Below are positions 9,601-18,242 of a stretch of 49,506 nucleotides of DNA, in pieces. The position numbers were made by a program, and so were the translations under genes. The DNA is taken from NCBI RefSeq assembly GCF_013001275.1, contig NZ_JABDMV010000009.1, positions 1 through 49,506 on the forward strand, in the 5' to 3' direction. Under the pieces are notes generated by a model. That model ran no database searches. It saw nothing but the letters and a program-made list of their open reading frames with translations, and was not told the origin of the DNA. The DNA is from Flaviramulus sp. Lineage in GTDB: Bacteria > Bacteroidota > Bacteroidia > Flavobacteriales > Flavobacteriaceae. How positions within the stretch are numbered: the stretch's first letter is position 1; the number at the start of each line of letters is the position of its first letter.

Positions 9601-9675
9601 AGACTTTTGCGCCGTAGCTGAAAATACTAACAAAAGCATTGCAATTGTTAAAACATAATGTAGTTTTGTTTTCAT
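6652..9675 (-). CDS. Secreted reprolysin-like zinc metalloprotease with T9SS sorting domain
   Basis: A 1007-residue secreted protein. Signal peptide 1-23 (ends SATAQ), then a propeptide-like region to about 200. The metzincin catalytic domain spans about 205-430: zinc motif HEIGHQMGAYH with H356, E357, H360 and H366, and a Met-turn TTIMGYAG with M388. Several Ig/fibronectin-like beta segments follow (about 435-770), then a GEVED domain (GEVEDYTL near 906), and finally a type A T9SS sorting domain (about 930-1007; YPNPNTGEF start, GMYILKVSDG, terminal KKIIIE). It is therefore exported across the outer membrane by the type IX system and released or anchored. Two overlapping -7 candidates (9705-9712 and 9714-9721, minus strand) lie upstream. 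It interrupts a plus-strand housekeeping run. Substrate unknown. Confidence 0.93.
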   Translation of the reverse strand: MKTKLHYVLTIAMLLLVFSATAQKSSFSKIDIDKSSNNLNKLNLNKNKVHVYNLNMSSLKESLTSASSRSDKNNQNTPIVAIPGKGGELETFKIYEASVFSKELAEQYPNIKSYVGISTNNSGTRLRMSLSPKGVQTMITAPNNPTVFMQPTSKNANEYVVYSRKDKNNALNKFECKTIDDFSQTLNKNNTSSKIDEGGANDQTLQKFRIAISATSEYTAYHDDGNPGNGNAISDALSAINATLSRVNEVFETDLAVTFELVNATQLIYNNPTTDPYSDANTGAQGAWSSELQSTLTSVIGEAAYDIGHLFGDTGGGGFAGCIGCVCVNNSKGSAFTSPADDTPEGDSFDINFVAHEIGHQMGAYHTWAFSSEGQGVNSEPGNGTTIMGYAGVGGPEEIQLNSDDYFHYHSIKQILNNLNTKSCQTTTAISNNPPSANAGSNFNIPKGTAYVLMGSATDSDSGDNLTYCWEQIDSGVTNYQNFGPELASGSTNRSLPPTSAPNRYIPKLSSVISGNTTQTNPTLGSDWETVSTVGRNLNWALTVRDRSPSSPTGGQSSYDTMSIVVEDVTPFTVENPVSWAQGNTVAINWVVGQTDNATINCQNVNIKLSTDGGLTFPTTIVSNTANDGSYNYTVPSISNTSTARILVEAADNIFYDVSNFDFSISQTPEFFIVNESLDNIDCGETTATFHFDFVMANGFSENTVFSASGNPGSSTVSFSPTNLSTSGNVTMIVNNLNGVADGNYTITITGTATSLTKNKDVTLAYFNGLCPSNGNTDFATSTTLVNFNSINNVSAKPSGYSDYTSISTSVNRNSSYDLSVNVNTDGSYTTNTKVWIDWNQDCNFNNSDEEFNLGDATSTSNGATGNSPFSILIPVDAALGNTTMRVSTKYKPDGLPTACENGFDGEVEDYTLNILTTLGIEDYGFDNFIVYPNPNTGEFTIKLNTALSRNIKVKVFDLRGRTIYNNTFKNGGDFNEKIRLNSVQSGMYILKVSDGLRNSTKKIIIE

Positions 9676-9757
9676 AATAGATAATTTGAGGCAATTAATA
9701 ATATCAAATATAACAAATCTAACTTTTTTAAGGACATTTAAAAAAATTACCCATTAA

Positions 9758-10696
9758 ATGAGTGAAGTTAAAAAAATAGAAACATATAAAAATACAGAAC
9801 CATCAGTTGTAACTATTGGTACTTTTGATGGTGTACATATTGGTCATCAAAAAATAATTAATCGATTAATTAATACGGGTAAATTAGAAGGGTTAAAATC
9901 TGTTATTCTCACCTTTTTTCCTCACCCTCGTATGGTGTTGCAAAAAGATTCAAACATTAAATTAATTAATACTATTGATGAACGAATTGCTATTTTAAAC
10001 ACTTTAGGGTTAGATTATTTGCTTATAAAAAAGTTTACACATGAATTCTCAAGACTTTCTGCTGATGAATTTGTAAAGCAAATTTTAGTTGACAAACTAA
10101 ACGCTAAAAAAGTAATTATAGGGTATGATCATAGGTTTGGTAGAAATAGAAATGCCGATATTAACGATTTAATAAAATTTGGAGAAACTTATGGGTTTGA
10201 TGTAGAAGAAATATCTGTTCAAGATATAAATGATGTTGCTGTGAGTTCAACTAAAATAAGAAAGGCTCTCAACGAAGGGAATATTGCCAAGGCTAATACT
10301 TTTTTAGGCTATAATTTCATGTTAAATGGCATTGTTGTTAAAGGGAAGGGATTAGGGCGCCAGTTAAATTTTCCAACTGCAAATATTAAAATTGAAGAAG
10401 ACTATAAAATTATCCCAAAACAAGGATCTTACATCGTAAAATCCACTTTAAAAGAAAAAATAACTTTCGGTATGATGAATATAGGAACCAATCCAACTGT
10501 AGATGGGATTATTCAATCTGTTGAGGTTAATTTTTTTGATTTCAAAGAAGATATTTATGATGAAAAAGTGCAAATTGAATTACTACATCGAATTCGTGCT
10601 GAAGAAAAATTTGATTCCGTTGAAACTCTAAAAAAACAATTAGCAAACGATAAAAAAACTGCGCTAAGTTATATTGCTAAAAATTATGCTCAATAA
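9758..10696 (+). CDS. ribF: Bifunctional riboflavin kinase / FAD synthetase
   Basis: Phosphorylates riboflavin to FMN and adenylylates FMN to FAD. The N-terminal nucleotidyltransferase half carries VTIGTFDGVHIGHQKII (about 18-34) and the ISVQDINDVAVSSTKIRKAL segment (ISSTxIR type, near 160-170). The C-terminal riboflavin kinase half has GKGLGRQLNFPTANI (about 197-211) and the GMMNIGTNPTV segment. 312 residues is the normal length. The next gene starts inside its 3' end, giving an 11-base overlap, so the two are likely co-translated. Confidence 0.96.
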   Translation: MSEVKKIETYKNTEPSVVTIGTFDGVHIGHQKIINRLINTGKLEGLKSVILTFFPHPRMVLQKDSNIKLINTIDERIAILNTLGLDYLLIKKFTHEFSRLSADEFVKQILVDKLNAKKVIIGYDHRFGRNRNADINDLIKFGETYGFDVEEISVQDINDVAVSSTKIRKALNEGNIAKANTFLGYNFMLNGIVVKGKGLGRQLNFPTANIKIEEDYKIIPKQGSYIVKSTLKEKITFGMMNIGTNPTVDGIIQSVEVNFFDFKEDIYDEKVQIELLHRIRAEEKFDSVETLKKQLANDKKTALSYIAKNYAQ

Positions 10697-12002
10697 ATGG
10701 CTGTTTACACATATTGACAATTCAGCATTAATTGTTTTTAGAATTATTTTCGGCCTACTTTGTTTTTTAGAATCTGTAGGGGCCATTTTTACAGGTTGGA
10801 TAAAAAGTACTTTAATAGACCCGGATTTTACATTTTCATTTATTGGTTTTGAATGGTTACAGCCACTTCCCGGTTCTGGCATGTATTATTATTATATAAT
10901 AATGGGCATTTTTGGCTTGTTCATTATGGTTGGGTATAAATATAGATGGAGCATGTTGAGTTTTACAATTATGTGGGCGGCAACTTACCTTATGCAAAAA
11001 TCGTCTTATAATAATCACTACTATTTATTAATTCTTTTAAGTGGTATAATGGTGTTTTTACCAGCTAACGCTTATGCTTCTGTAGATGCAAAAATACGTC
11101 CAGAAATAAAGAAAATTTCAATGCCGCAATGGTGCAGTTGGGTTATTTTATTACAGCTTTTAATTGTTTACACGTATGCAAGTTTGGCTAAGTTATATCC
11201 CGATTGGTTGGATGCCACTTTTATTGAACAAATAATGAAGGGAAAAAAACATTACTTTTTGGTTGGCGATCTGCTTCAACAAAAGTGGTTACATTATATT
11301 TTAGTTTATGGTGGGATACTATTTGATGGACTAATAGTACCATTACTTTTATTTAAACCTACTAGGAAATTCGCATTTATAATTTCCATTTTCTTTCATT
11401 TATTTAATTCCTTTGTTTTTCAAGTTGGTATTTTTCCATACCTATCTTTAGCTTTTGCCTTATTCTTTTTTGAACCAAAAATTATTCAAAAGATTTTTTT
11501 AAAAAAGAAACCATTTTATAGTTTAAAAGAGGTTATAATTCCGAAGTTAAAAACACCACTCGTTTGTGTTATTTCAATTTATTTTATAGTTCAAATGATT
11601 CTTCCAATCCGACATCATTTTATATTAGACGATGTACTCTGGACAGAAGAAGGCCACCGAATGTCCTGGCGGATGATGCTTAGGGCAAAAAGCGGGATAG
11701 CTACTTATAGGGTAGAGAATAAAAATACAGATGAAATTATCTATATAAATTTAAATGATTTTTTAACTAAAAAACAACAACAAACTGCAAGTACAAAACC
11801 AGATGTAATTTGGCAATTTGCTCAACACTTAAAAAATAAATTTGAAGACAATGGGCAAGATGTTTCGGTCTATTTAGATTGTAAAATAAGTGTAAATGGT
11901 AGGCCTTATAAAACTTTAATTAATCCAGAAACAGATTTAGCAAGCGTGCAATGGAATGCTTATAAACATAGTAACTGGATTTTACCCTCAAAAGAGGAGT
12001 AA
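10686..12002 (+). CDS. HTTM-domain membrane protein, vitamin K-dependent gamma-carboxylase-like
   Basis: A 438-residue multispanning inner-membrane protein. Members of this superfamily include animal gamma-glutamyl carboxylase (VKGC/GGCX). Visible marks: an N-terminal span (SALIVFRIIFGLLCFLESVG), about six hydrophobic segments to residue 300, and the conserved YASLAKLYPDWLDA segment with K169 in the place of the catalytic lysine region of GGCX. In the C-terminal, probably periplasmic, part is TEEGHRMSWRMMLRAK (around residue 320), close to the GGCX/HTTM signature. I chose ATG 10686, overlapping ribF by 11 bases; an upstream TTG at 10674 is less likely. Bacterial substrates are unknown and carboxylase activity is not established. 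Confidence 0.82.
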   Translation: MLNKWLFTHIDNSALIVFRIIFGLLCFLESVGAIFTGWIKSTLIDPDFTFSFIGFEWLQPLPGSGMYYYYIIMGIFGLFIMVGYKYRWSMLSFTIMWAATYLMQKSSYNNHYYLLILLSGIMVFLPANAYASVDAKIRPEIKKISMPQWCSWVILLQLLIVYTYASLAKLYPDWLDATFIEQIMKGKKHYFLVGDLLQQKWLHYILVYGGILFDGLIVPLLLFKPTRKFAFIISIFFHLFNSFVFQVGIFPYLSLAFALFFFEPKIIQKIFLKKKPFYSLKEVIIPKLKTPLVCVISIYFIVQMILPIRHHFILDDVLWTEEGHRMSWRMMLRAKSGIATYRVENKNTDEIIYINLNDFLTKKQQQTASTKPDVIWQFAQHLKNKFEDNGQDVSVYLDCKISVNGRPYKTLINPETDLASVQWNAYKHSNWILPSKEE

Positions 12003-12046
12003 TTATCTGCTTAATTCATTAAATTTGTCGCTTAAATTCCCTATTC

Positions 12047-13318
12047 ATGTTACAGGTATCTTTTATTAGAGAAAATAAAGAATTAGTTTTAAAACGTTTA
12101 GAAAAACGAAACATTGATGCTACAGAAATGATTAATGATGTTATCGTTTTTGATGAGGATAGAAGACGTATCCAAACCGAATTAGATAATACTTTGGCAG
12201 AATCGAACACGTTATCTAAAGAAATAGGAAATTTATATAAATCTGGTGAAGTTGAAAAAGCAAATGTTTTAAAAGATAGAACCGTACAATTAAAAGAAAA
12301 ATCAAAAGAACTTTCAGACACCTTAAACAATAAAACAGAAGGATTAAATGACCTGCTTTATAAAATCCCAAATATTCCACACCAATCTGTTTCAAGAGGT
12401 AATTCAGAACTAGATAATGAGGAAATTTATAAGAAAGGCGACATTCCAGAATTACATAAAAATGCACTACCACATTGGGAACTGGCAAAGAAGTATGATA
12501 TTATAGATTTTGAACTTGGAAACAAAATTACTGGAGCAGGATTTCCAGTTTATAAGGGTAAAGGCGCTAAGTTACAGCGCGCATTAATCACCTATTTTTT
12601 AGATAAAAATACAGCTGCTGGATACACCGAATACCAATTACCTTTATTAGTTAATGAAGCTTCTGGTTTTGGCACGGGCCAATTACCCGATAAAGAAGGG
12701 CAAATGTATCATGTTTCCGAGGATAATTTATACCTTATTCCAACCGCCGAAGTTCCAGGAACTAATATTTTTAGAGATACAATTTTAGACGAAAGTGAGT
12801 TACCAATTGGTATTACAGGTTACACACCATGTTTTCGACGTGAGGCTGGAAGTTATGGCGCACACGTTAGAGGATTGAATCGACTACATCAATTTGATAA
12901 AGTTGAAATTATAAGGGTAGAACACCCAAGCAAATCTTATGAGGCTTTAAATGGTATGGTTGATCATGTTAAAGGGATTTTAAAAGAATTAGAATTGCCA
13001 TACAGAATATTACGATTGTGTGGTGGCGACACCTCTTTTGCTTCCGCTCTAACATACGATTTTGAAGTGTTTTCTACAGCCCAAGATAGATGGTTAGAAA
13101 TATCTTCAGTTTCTAATTTTGAAACATTTCAAGCTAATAGGTTAAAACTTCGATTTAAAAATTCTGAAGGTAAAAATGAGCTGGCACATACCTTAAATGG
13201 GAGCTCGCTGGCATTACCACGAGTACTTGCCGGTATTTTAGAAAATTACCAAACCGAAAGCGGTATCCTTATACCAAAAGTACTTCAACCATATACAGGT
13301 TTTAAGGATATCGATTAA
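12047..13318 (+). CDS. serS: Seryl-tRNA synthetase
   Basis: Charges tRNA-Ser (and tRNA-Sec where present) with serine. The N-terminal coiled-coil tRNA-binding arm spans about residues 1-110. The class II catalytic core has motif 1 around residues 175-190, motif 2 TPCFRREAGSYGAHVRGLNR (about 262-281) and motif 3 NGSSLALPRVLAGILENYQ (near 385-403). 423 residues is standard. It follows the HTTM gene by 44 bases on the same strand and may belong to that transcript. Confidence 0.97.
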   Translation: MLQVSFIRENKELVLKRLEKRNIDATEMINDVIVFDEDRRRIQTELDNTLAESNTLSKEIGNLYKSGEVEKANVLKDRTVQLKEKSKELSDTLNNKTEGLNDLLYKIPNIPHQSVSRGNSELDNEEIYKKGDIPELHKNALPHWELAKKYDIIDFELGNKITGAGFPVYKGKGAKLQRALITYFLDKNTAAGYTEYQLPLLVNEASGFGTGQLPDKEGQMYHVSEDNLYLIPTAEVPGTNIFRDTILDESELPIGITGYTPCFRREAGSYGAHVRGLNRLHQFDKVEIIRVEHPSKSYEALNGMVDHVKGILKELELPYRILRLCGGDTSFASALTYDFEVFSTAQDRWLEISSVSNFETFQANRLKLRFKNSEGKNELAHTLNGSSLALPRVLAGILENYQTESGILIPKVLQPYTGFKDID

Positions 13319-13491
13319 ATTATTTCATTTTCATCTTGAGTGTAATAACTTACTTTTTTGTAAGATATTTTTCATTAAAATCGATAAAGTGTAAATTAAC
13401 AGCGCTGTTTAACGAGTTTTCTTTTAAATCTTTTGCGTTTTCATGTTTATTTATCAAGTTAGCTTTACCAAATCTAATTAACCTACTTATA

Positions 13492-13614
13492 ATGAAGAAT
13501 ATTAAACGCATTGTGCTTTTAATCGCTCTGATTTTTTTCGCAAGCCAAGTATTATTTTCAGATTTTGAAATTTTTAAATCTGAAGAGCAAACAAACACTT
13601 TTGCAAGTAAATAG
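13492..13614 (+). CDS. Short hydrophobic peptide, 40 residues, unknown function
   Basis: An ATG at 13492 opens a 40-codon frame: MKNIKRIVLLIALIFFASQV, then LFSDFEIFKSEEQTNTFASK. It has a basic start, one hydrophobic helix (residues 7-23) and an acidic, polar tail, like a small membrane peptide or an uncleaved signal anchor. The longer reading from 13336 uses a non-ATG start and adds unconvincing sequence. It follows serS by 173 bases and precedes a strong terminator. No recognised family; support is the compositional pattern only. Confidence 0.45.
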   Translation: MKNIKRIVLLIALIFFASQVLFSDFEIFKSEEQTNTFASK

Positions 13615-13757
13615 AGATTATTTAAAATGATCTTTTTAATAGAAATTGTAATAAGTTTTTAAAAAATAGTCTAATCTGTCAATTCAGAATTATTAAGACT
13701 GTCCCCAATCGATTTTTAATTAGCAATAGTTAATAGAAGATTATTTTTGGTTGGTTT

Positions 13758-13786
13758 GTGCCCGAATTTTATTCGGGCACTTTTTT
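13758..13786 (+). terminator. Strong rho-independent terminator
   Basis: GTGCCCGAAT (13758-13767) pairs perfectly with ATTCGGGCAC (13771-13780) over a 3-base loop, followed by six T. It ends the serS/short-peptide transcript. An exact TAnnTTTG box (13742-13749) lies immediately before it, so a transcript from there would begin with this hairpin. The 143 bases between the peptide gene and this hairpin show nothing else I can name. Confidence 0.85.
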
Positions 13787-13834
13787 ATACTAATATTTAC
13801 AATTTCTCAAACGCACAATTGTTATATTTACAAG

Positions 13835-15610
13835 ATGAGAATTCTTTTAGTATTATTCTTTTTTATAACAACAACGTCACTATCTCAAACCGATGCTGTT
13901 GCGAAGGAATATTTTAAAAACGGCGATTATCAAAAAGCCCTATTTGAATATGAAAAACTGTATTCAAAATCACCTTCAAATATTACATATATAAATCAAA
14001 TAGTAAGTTCGTATCAACAATTAGAGCAATATGACGCTGCTGAAACTTTTTTACAAAAGCTGATGGCACGAATAAAGTACCCAGCCTTTATTGTGGAATT
14101 AGGGTATAATTATCAACTTAAAAACGATTTGGTTAAGGCTGAATTTCATTATCAACAAGCAATAGCCACTGTAGAGTTAAAGGCTAGTAATGTGTTTGCT
14201 GTAGCCCGAACTTTTCAGAACCATTCATTACTTGAGGAAGCAATTATATCTTATGAAAAAGCGATGGCTTTAAATCCCGACTTCAATTTTAATTTACAGT
14301 TGGCTCAGATTTATGGAGAACAAGGCAATGTTGAAAAAATGTTTCAAAACTATATTGATTTTGCAGAGTCTAACCCGAGTGCTTTAAGTAATATAAAACG
14401 TGCTATTAATGAATTTGTGAACGAAGATAGCAACAATGAAAGCAATATTTTACTAAGAAAAATATTACTAAAAAAACTGCAGCAAGAACCTAATTTGCTT
14501 TGGAACGAATTATTGAGCTGGCTTTTTATTCAACAAAAAGATTTTAGAAAAGCCTTTATGCAGGAAAAAGCAATTTTTAACCGACAACCAGAAAGCTTAA
14601 ATAGAATTGAAGAATTGGCATCAATTTCTTCCAATGAAAACGATAATGAGGTAGCCATTGAAATTTATAATTATATTATTAATACTGCTCAAGAAACAGA
14701 AACCATATTAAAAGCCCATTACAATTTATTACAATTGGAAACTAAAGAAAGTTCAAAAGATAATTTCAGTTCTATTAAAACTAAATATTCAGAACTGCTG
14801 CAGAAATTTGGTGTTCAAGCCCAAACTTTAGATTTACAAATTGCTTACGCTCATTTTATGGCATTTTTCTTAAATCAGCCTGAAGAAGCATCCCGTTTTT
14901 TAGAAAGCACCTTAAAATTGTCGCTTACAGAATTAGAAAAAGCTAAGGTAAAATTGGAGCTGGGAGATATATTGGTATTACAAGAAAAATTTAATCAAGC
15001 ATTAATTTATTACACTCAAATTCAGCGCAATTTAAAAAATAGTACTATTTCACAAGAAGCACGCTATAGGGTGGCGAAAGCAAGTTATTACAAGGGCGAT
15101 TTTAAATGGGCAGAATCACAACTTAAAATCTTAAAGGCATCTACTTCACAACTTATTGCTAATGACGCACTAGATTTAAAACTTATTATTTCTGATAATA
15201 AATATGAAGATTCATTACAAACGGCATTAAAACTTTATGCAAAAGCCGATTTGTTGTCATTTCAGAACAGAAATGAAGAATCTATTGCTTTATTATATAA
15301 GATTTTAAATGATCATAAAAAGGAACCCATAGTAGCACAAACTTTATATAAACAAGCTCAATTATTTAAATTAAAATCGCAATTTGAAAAAGCCATGGTA
15401 AACTATGAAAGAATTATATCCGATTTTAGAGACGGTATTTTAATAGATGATGCCTATTTTAATTTAGCCGAAATATATGAGAAACACTTAAACATGCCTG
15501 AAAAAGCTAAAGCACTTTATGAGCAGATTATATTTAATCATGCCGATAGTATTTATTTTGTTGATGCAAGAAAACGCTTTCGAGCTTTACGAGGAGATGC
15601 CATAAATTAG
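13835..15610 (+). CDS. Secreted/periplasmic tetratricopeptide-repeat protein
   Basis: A 591-residue protein starting MRILLVLFFFITTTSLSQ, a signal peptide of the Bacteroidetes type (cleavage before Q18 or just after). I prefer ATG 13835 because the signal peptide starts there; the open frame extends upstream but through the terminator at 13758-13786. The rest is helical TPR-like repeats: clear units near residues 20-55 (AKEYFKNGDYQKALFEYEKL), about 120-160, 375-420, 495-530 and 545-585. The C-terminal repeats resemble those of outer-membrane-assembly and gliding-related TPR proteins. Probably a periplasmic scaffold. It precedes DUF4286 and rsmA. Confidence 0.8.
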   Translation: MRILLVLFFFITTTSLSQTDAVAKEYFKNGDYQKALFEYEKLYSKSPSNITYINQIVSSYQQLEQYDAAETFLQKLMARIKYPAFIVELGYNYQLKNDLVKAEFHYQQAIATVELKASNVFAVARTFQNHSLLEEAIISYEKAMALNPDFNFNLQLAQIYGEQGNVEKMFQNYIDFAESNPSALSNIKRAINEFVNEDSNNESNILLRKILLKKLQQEPNLLWNELLSWLFIQQKDFRKAFMQEKAIFNRQPESLNRIEELASISSNENDNEVAIEIYNYIINTAQETETILKAHYNLLQLETKESSKDNFSSIKTKYSELLQKFGVQAQTLDLQIAYAHFMAFFLNQPEEASRFLESTLKLSLTELEKAKVKLELGDILVLQEKFNQALIYYTQIQRNLKNSTISQEARYRVAKASYYKGDFKWAESQLKILKASTSQLIANDALDLKLIISDNKYEDSLQTALKLYAKADLLSFQNRNEESIALLYKILNDHKKEPIVAQTLYKQAQLFKLKSQFEKAMVNYERIISDFRDGILIDDAYFNLAEIYEKHLNMPEKAKALYEQIIFNHADSIYFVDARKRFRALRGDAIN

Positions 15611-15659
15611 TATAACTACAATCAAAAGCAATCTTTCAAATTTCAAAATCTTTATAGCA

Positions 15660-15983
15660 ATGATTATATATAATGTAACTGTAAATATCGACGAATCTAT
15701 TCACGACCAGTGGTTGATATGGATAAAAGAACATATTCCGCAAGTTCTAGGAACCGGAAAGTTTGAAAAAGCCACGCTTACAAGAGTTTTGGTGGATGAA
15801 GAGATGGGCGGTGTTACATATTCCATTCAATACCGTTCGTATTCGCGAGAAGCATTAGATGCTTATTACAAAGAAGATGCCGATAGATTAAGACAAGACG
15901 GCATGAAAAAGTTTGCAGATAAAATGCTGGCTTTTAGAACCGAACTTCAAATAGTGGATGAATATTCCGTAAAATTTAAATAG
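15660..15983 (+). CDS. DUF4286 family protein
   Basis: A 107-residue cytoplasmic protein beginning MIIYNVTVNIDESIHDQWLI, with a ferredoxin-like alternation of strands and helices. The start, the TGKFEKATLTRVL region and the GGVTYSIQYRSYS strand are the DUF4286 pattern as I know it. Function unknown; in Bacteroidetes it is commonly placed next to rsmA and the TPR gene, as here, which suggests co-regulation rather than a defined role. 49 bases separate it from the TPR gene and 68 from rsmA. Confidence 0.8.
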   Translation: MIIYNVTVNIDESIHDQWLIWIKEHIPQVLGTGKFEKATLTRVLVDEEMGGVTYSIQYRSYSREALDAYYKEDADRLRQDGMKKFADKMLAFRTELQIVDEYSVKFK

Positions 15984-16051
15984 ATTAGCTTTGTTATCCA
16001 TTATCGCTTAAAAGCGATTAATTTCTTTTGTAAATTAATATTCAAAAATTC

Positions 16052-16846
16052 GTGTCAAATAAATTTAACCAACATCAGGTAAAAGCAAAAAAATATTTAG
16101 GGCAGCATTTTTTGAAAGACGAATCGGTAGCACAAAAAATTGCCGATTCCTTAATTTTGAAAGGATATAAAAATGTGTTAGAAATTGGTCCGGGTATGGG
16201 TGTTCTAACAAAATATTTACTTGAAAAAGATATCACTACTTATGTTATTGAGATTGATACGGAGTCGGTAGAATATCTTCAAGCTAACTATTTAAATTTA
16301 GCACCAAGAATCATTGAAAAAGATTTTTTAAAATATGATTTAAACGAAGTGTTTAATCAAGAAGCATTCGGCATTATTGGCAACTTCCCATATAATATTT
16401 CAACTCAAATAGTTTTTAAAACTTTAGAAATGCGAAATCAAATTCCCGAGTTTTCTGGAATGTTTCAAAAGGAAGTGGCGCAACGAATTTGCTCAAAAGA
16501 AGGCAGTAAAGTTTATGGAATTTTATCGGTATTAGTCCAAGCATTTTATAATGCTGAATATTTATTTACTGTCCCACCAAATGTTTTTAACCCACCACCA
16601 AAAGTGGAGTCTGGGGTCTTAAGACTTCTACGAAAGGAAGATTATTCGTTACCATGCGACGAAAAATTATTTTTCAAAACTGTAAAAGCGGCTTTTCAGC
16701 AGCGAAGAAAAACATTACGCAACAGTTTAAAAACATTCAATTTATCCGATAATTTAAAAGCAAATAGTATATTTGGCAGGCGTCCGGAACAATTAAGTGT
16801 ACAAGAGTTTATTGAACTTACCCAATTAATTGAAAAAGATGATTAA
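16052..16846 (+). CDS. rsmA: 16S rRNA adenine-1518/1519 dimethyltransferase
   Basis: Also called KsgA; dimethylates two adjacent adenines near the 3' end of 16S rRNA during small-subunit assembly. The 264-residue protein has [13 protein letters not shown] at residues 11-23, SAM-binding motif [16 protein letters not shown] (about 42-57) and the catalytic NFPYN motif (about 111-115, Phe in place of the usual Leu). The C-terminal [15 protein letters not shown] and [12 protein letters not shown] blocks are standard. The start codon is GTG at 16052; no in-frame ATG gives a full N-terminus. Confidence 0.96.
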   Translation: MSNKFNQHQVKAKKYLGQHFLKDESVAQKIADSLILKGYKNVLEIGPGMGVLTKYLLEKDITTYVIEIDTESVEYLQANYLNLAPRIIEKDFLKYDLNEVFNQEAFGIIGNFPYNISTQIVFKTLEMRNQIPEFSGMFQKEVAQRICSKEGSKVYGILSVLVQAFYNAEYLFTVPPNVFNPPPKVESGVLRLLRKEDYSLPCDEKLFFKTVKAAFQQRRKTLRNSLKTFNLSDNLKANSIFGRRPEQLSVQEFIELTQLIEKDD

Positions 16847-16866
16847 ACCCTTTTAAATCTTTCAAA

Positions 16867-18237
16867 TTGTCAGAAGAAAAAGAAAACATACAATTTCAGC
16901 TTACTGGTGAACTCTTACATCATGTTGAACATCTTATCGAATCTAATAACGATAAGGAACTGCATAAGCTCCTGGATGATTTTCATTATGCTGATATTGC
17001 CGAAATTTTAGATGAATTAAATCTAGAAGAAGCGATGTATGTTATTAAGCTTCTAGATTCTGAAACGACTTCAGACATCCTAATGGAAATGGATGAAGAC
17101 AATCGGGAAAAAGTCCTCAAAAATCTTTCAGCCAAAGAAATTGCAGAAGAAATTGAAGAGCTAGATACAGATGATGCTGCCGATATTATTTCAGAATTAT
17201 CAGAAGAGCGTCAGCAAGCCGTAATAGCGCAAATTGGAGATGAAGAGCATAAAGCAGAAATTACTGAACTGCTCGCGTATGACGAAGATTCTGCCGGTGG
17301 TCTCATGGCAAAAGAATTAGTAAAAGTTTATGAAACGTGGACCGTTGCAGGATGTTTACGAAGAATTAGAGGGCAAGCCAAAGAAGTAACCCGTGTACAC
17401 TCTATTTATGTAGTAAATAGGGAAGAAAGGCTCATTGGGCGACTCTCTCTAAAAGATTTAGTAGTAGCAAAAAACGAGCAAAAAATAGCAGACATTTATA
17501 TATCCAATGTTGATTCTGTTAATGTTAACGATCATGTTGAAGATGTAGCAAAAGTGATGGCAAAGTACGATTTAGAAGCTATTCCTGTGGTTGATGAGAA
17601 TAAAACCCTTTTGGGCCGCATTACTATTGATGATATTGTTGATGTTTTAAAAGAAGAAGCCGAAAAAGATTATCAATTGGCTGCTGGTATTACTGGTGAT
17701 GTGGAAGCTGATGATAGCATTTTACAACTTACAAGAGCGCGATTACCATGGCTGTTTTTGGGGCTGGTAGGTGGTATAGGAGCTTTTTTAATTATGGAAG
17801 GATTTCAGGAATCGTTTAATAAATATGCAGTATTATTCTTTTTTACGCCATTAATCGCTGCAATGGCGGGTAATGTTGGTGTTCAATCAAGCGCAATAAT
17901 TGTTCAAGGATTAGCTAATGATGATGTTAAAGGAAGCATCAATAGCCGATTAATAAAGGAAATGTTACTCGCGGCACTAAACGGAATTATTTTAGCAGCT
18001 TTTCTATTTCTATTTGTATGGATAACTCAAGGCAAGGCAAATACTGCACTAGCAATTTCGGTGTCATTGGTTGTAGTTATTATTGTTGCTGGTTTAATTG
18101 GGACTTTCGTACCCCTATTTTTAAATAAACGAGGCATAGATCCAGCCATTGCAACAGGTCCTTTTATTACAACAAGTAATGATATTTTTGGCATCCTAAT
18201 CTACTTTTGGATTGCTAAAATGATTCTAGGTATTTAA
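16867..18237 (+). CDS. mgtE: Magnesium transporter MgtE
   Basis: A magnesium channel/transporter of the inner membrane. Cytoplasmic N-domain (about 15-130) has the helical LDELNLEEAMYVIKLLD and DTDDAADIISEL repeats. Then comes a CBS pair (about 135-255, with HVEDVAKVMAKYDLEAIPVV), a linker, and a five-helix membrane domain (about 285-456) including FFTPLIAAMAGNVGVQSS, the pore-region signature. 456 residues is normal. The start codon is TTG (16867), giving MSEEKENIQFQ; no ATG is available without losing the N-domain. It begins 20 bases after rsmA. Such proteins gate on Mg binding to the N and CBS domains. Confidence 0.95.
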   Translation: MSEEKENIQFQLTGELLHHVEHLIESNNDKELHKLLDDFHYADIAEILDELNLEEAMYVIKLLDSETTSDILMEMDEDNREKVLKNLSAKEIAEEIEELDTDDAADIISELSEERQQAVIAQIGDEEHKAEITELLAYDEDSAGGLMAKELVKVYETWTVAGCLRRIRGQAKEVTRVHSIYVVNREERLIGRLSLKDLVVAKNEQKIADIYISNVDSVNVNDHVEDVAKVMAKYDLEAIPVVDENKTLLGRITIDDIVDVLKEEAEKDYQLAAGITGDVEADDSILQLTRARLPWLFLGLVGGIGAFLIMEGFQESFNKYAVLFFFTPLIAAMAGNVGVQSSAIIVQGLANDDVKGSINSRLIKEMLLAALNGIILAAFLFLFVWITQGKANTALAISVSLVVVIIVAGLIGTFVPLFLNKRGIDPAIATGPFITTSNDIFGILIYFWIAKMILGI

Positions 18238-18242
18238 TAATT

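Noticed and set aside
12216-12488. Minus-strand frame in serS, and a longer one at 12019-12330
   Set aside because: Shadows of serS; low-complexity residues, no start context.
13615-13757. Small RNA between the short peptide and the terminator
   Set aside because: The stretch shows no stable secondary structure besides the terminator and no recognisable RNA family.
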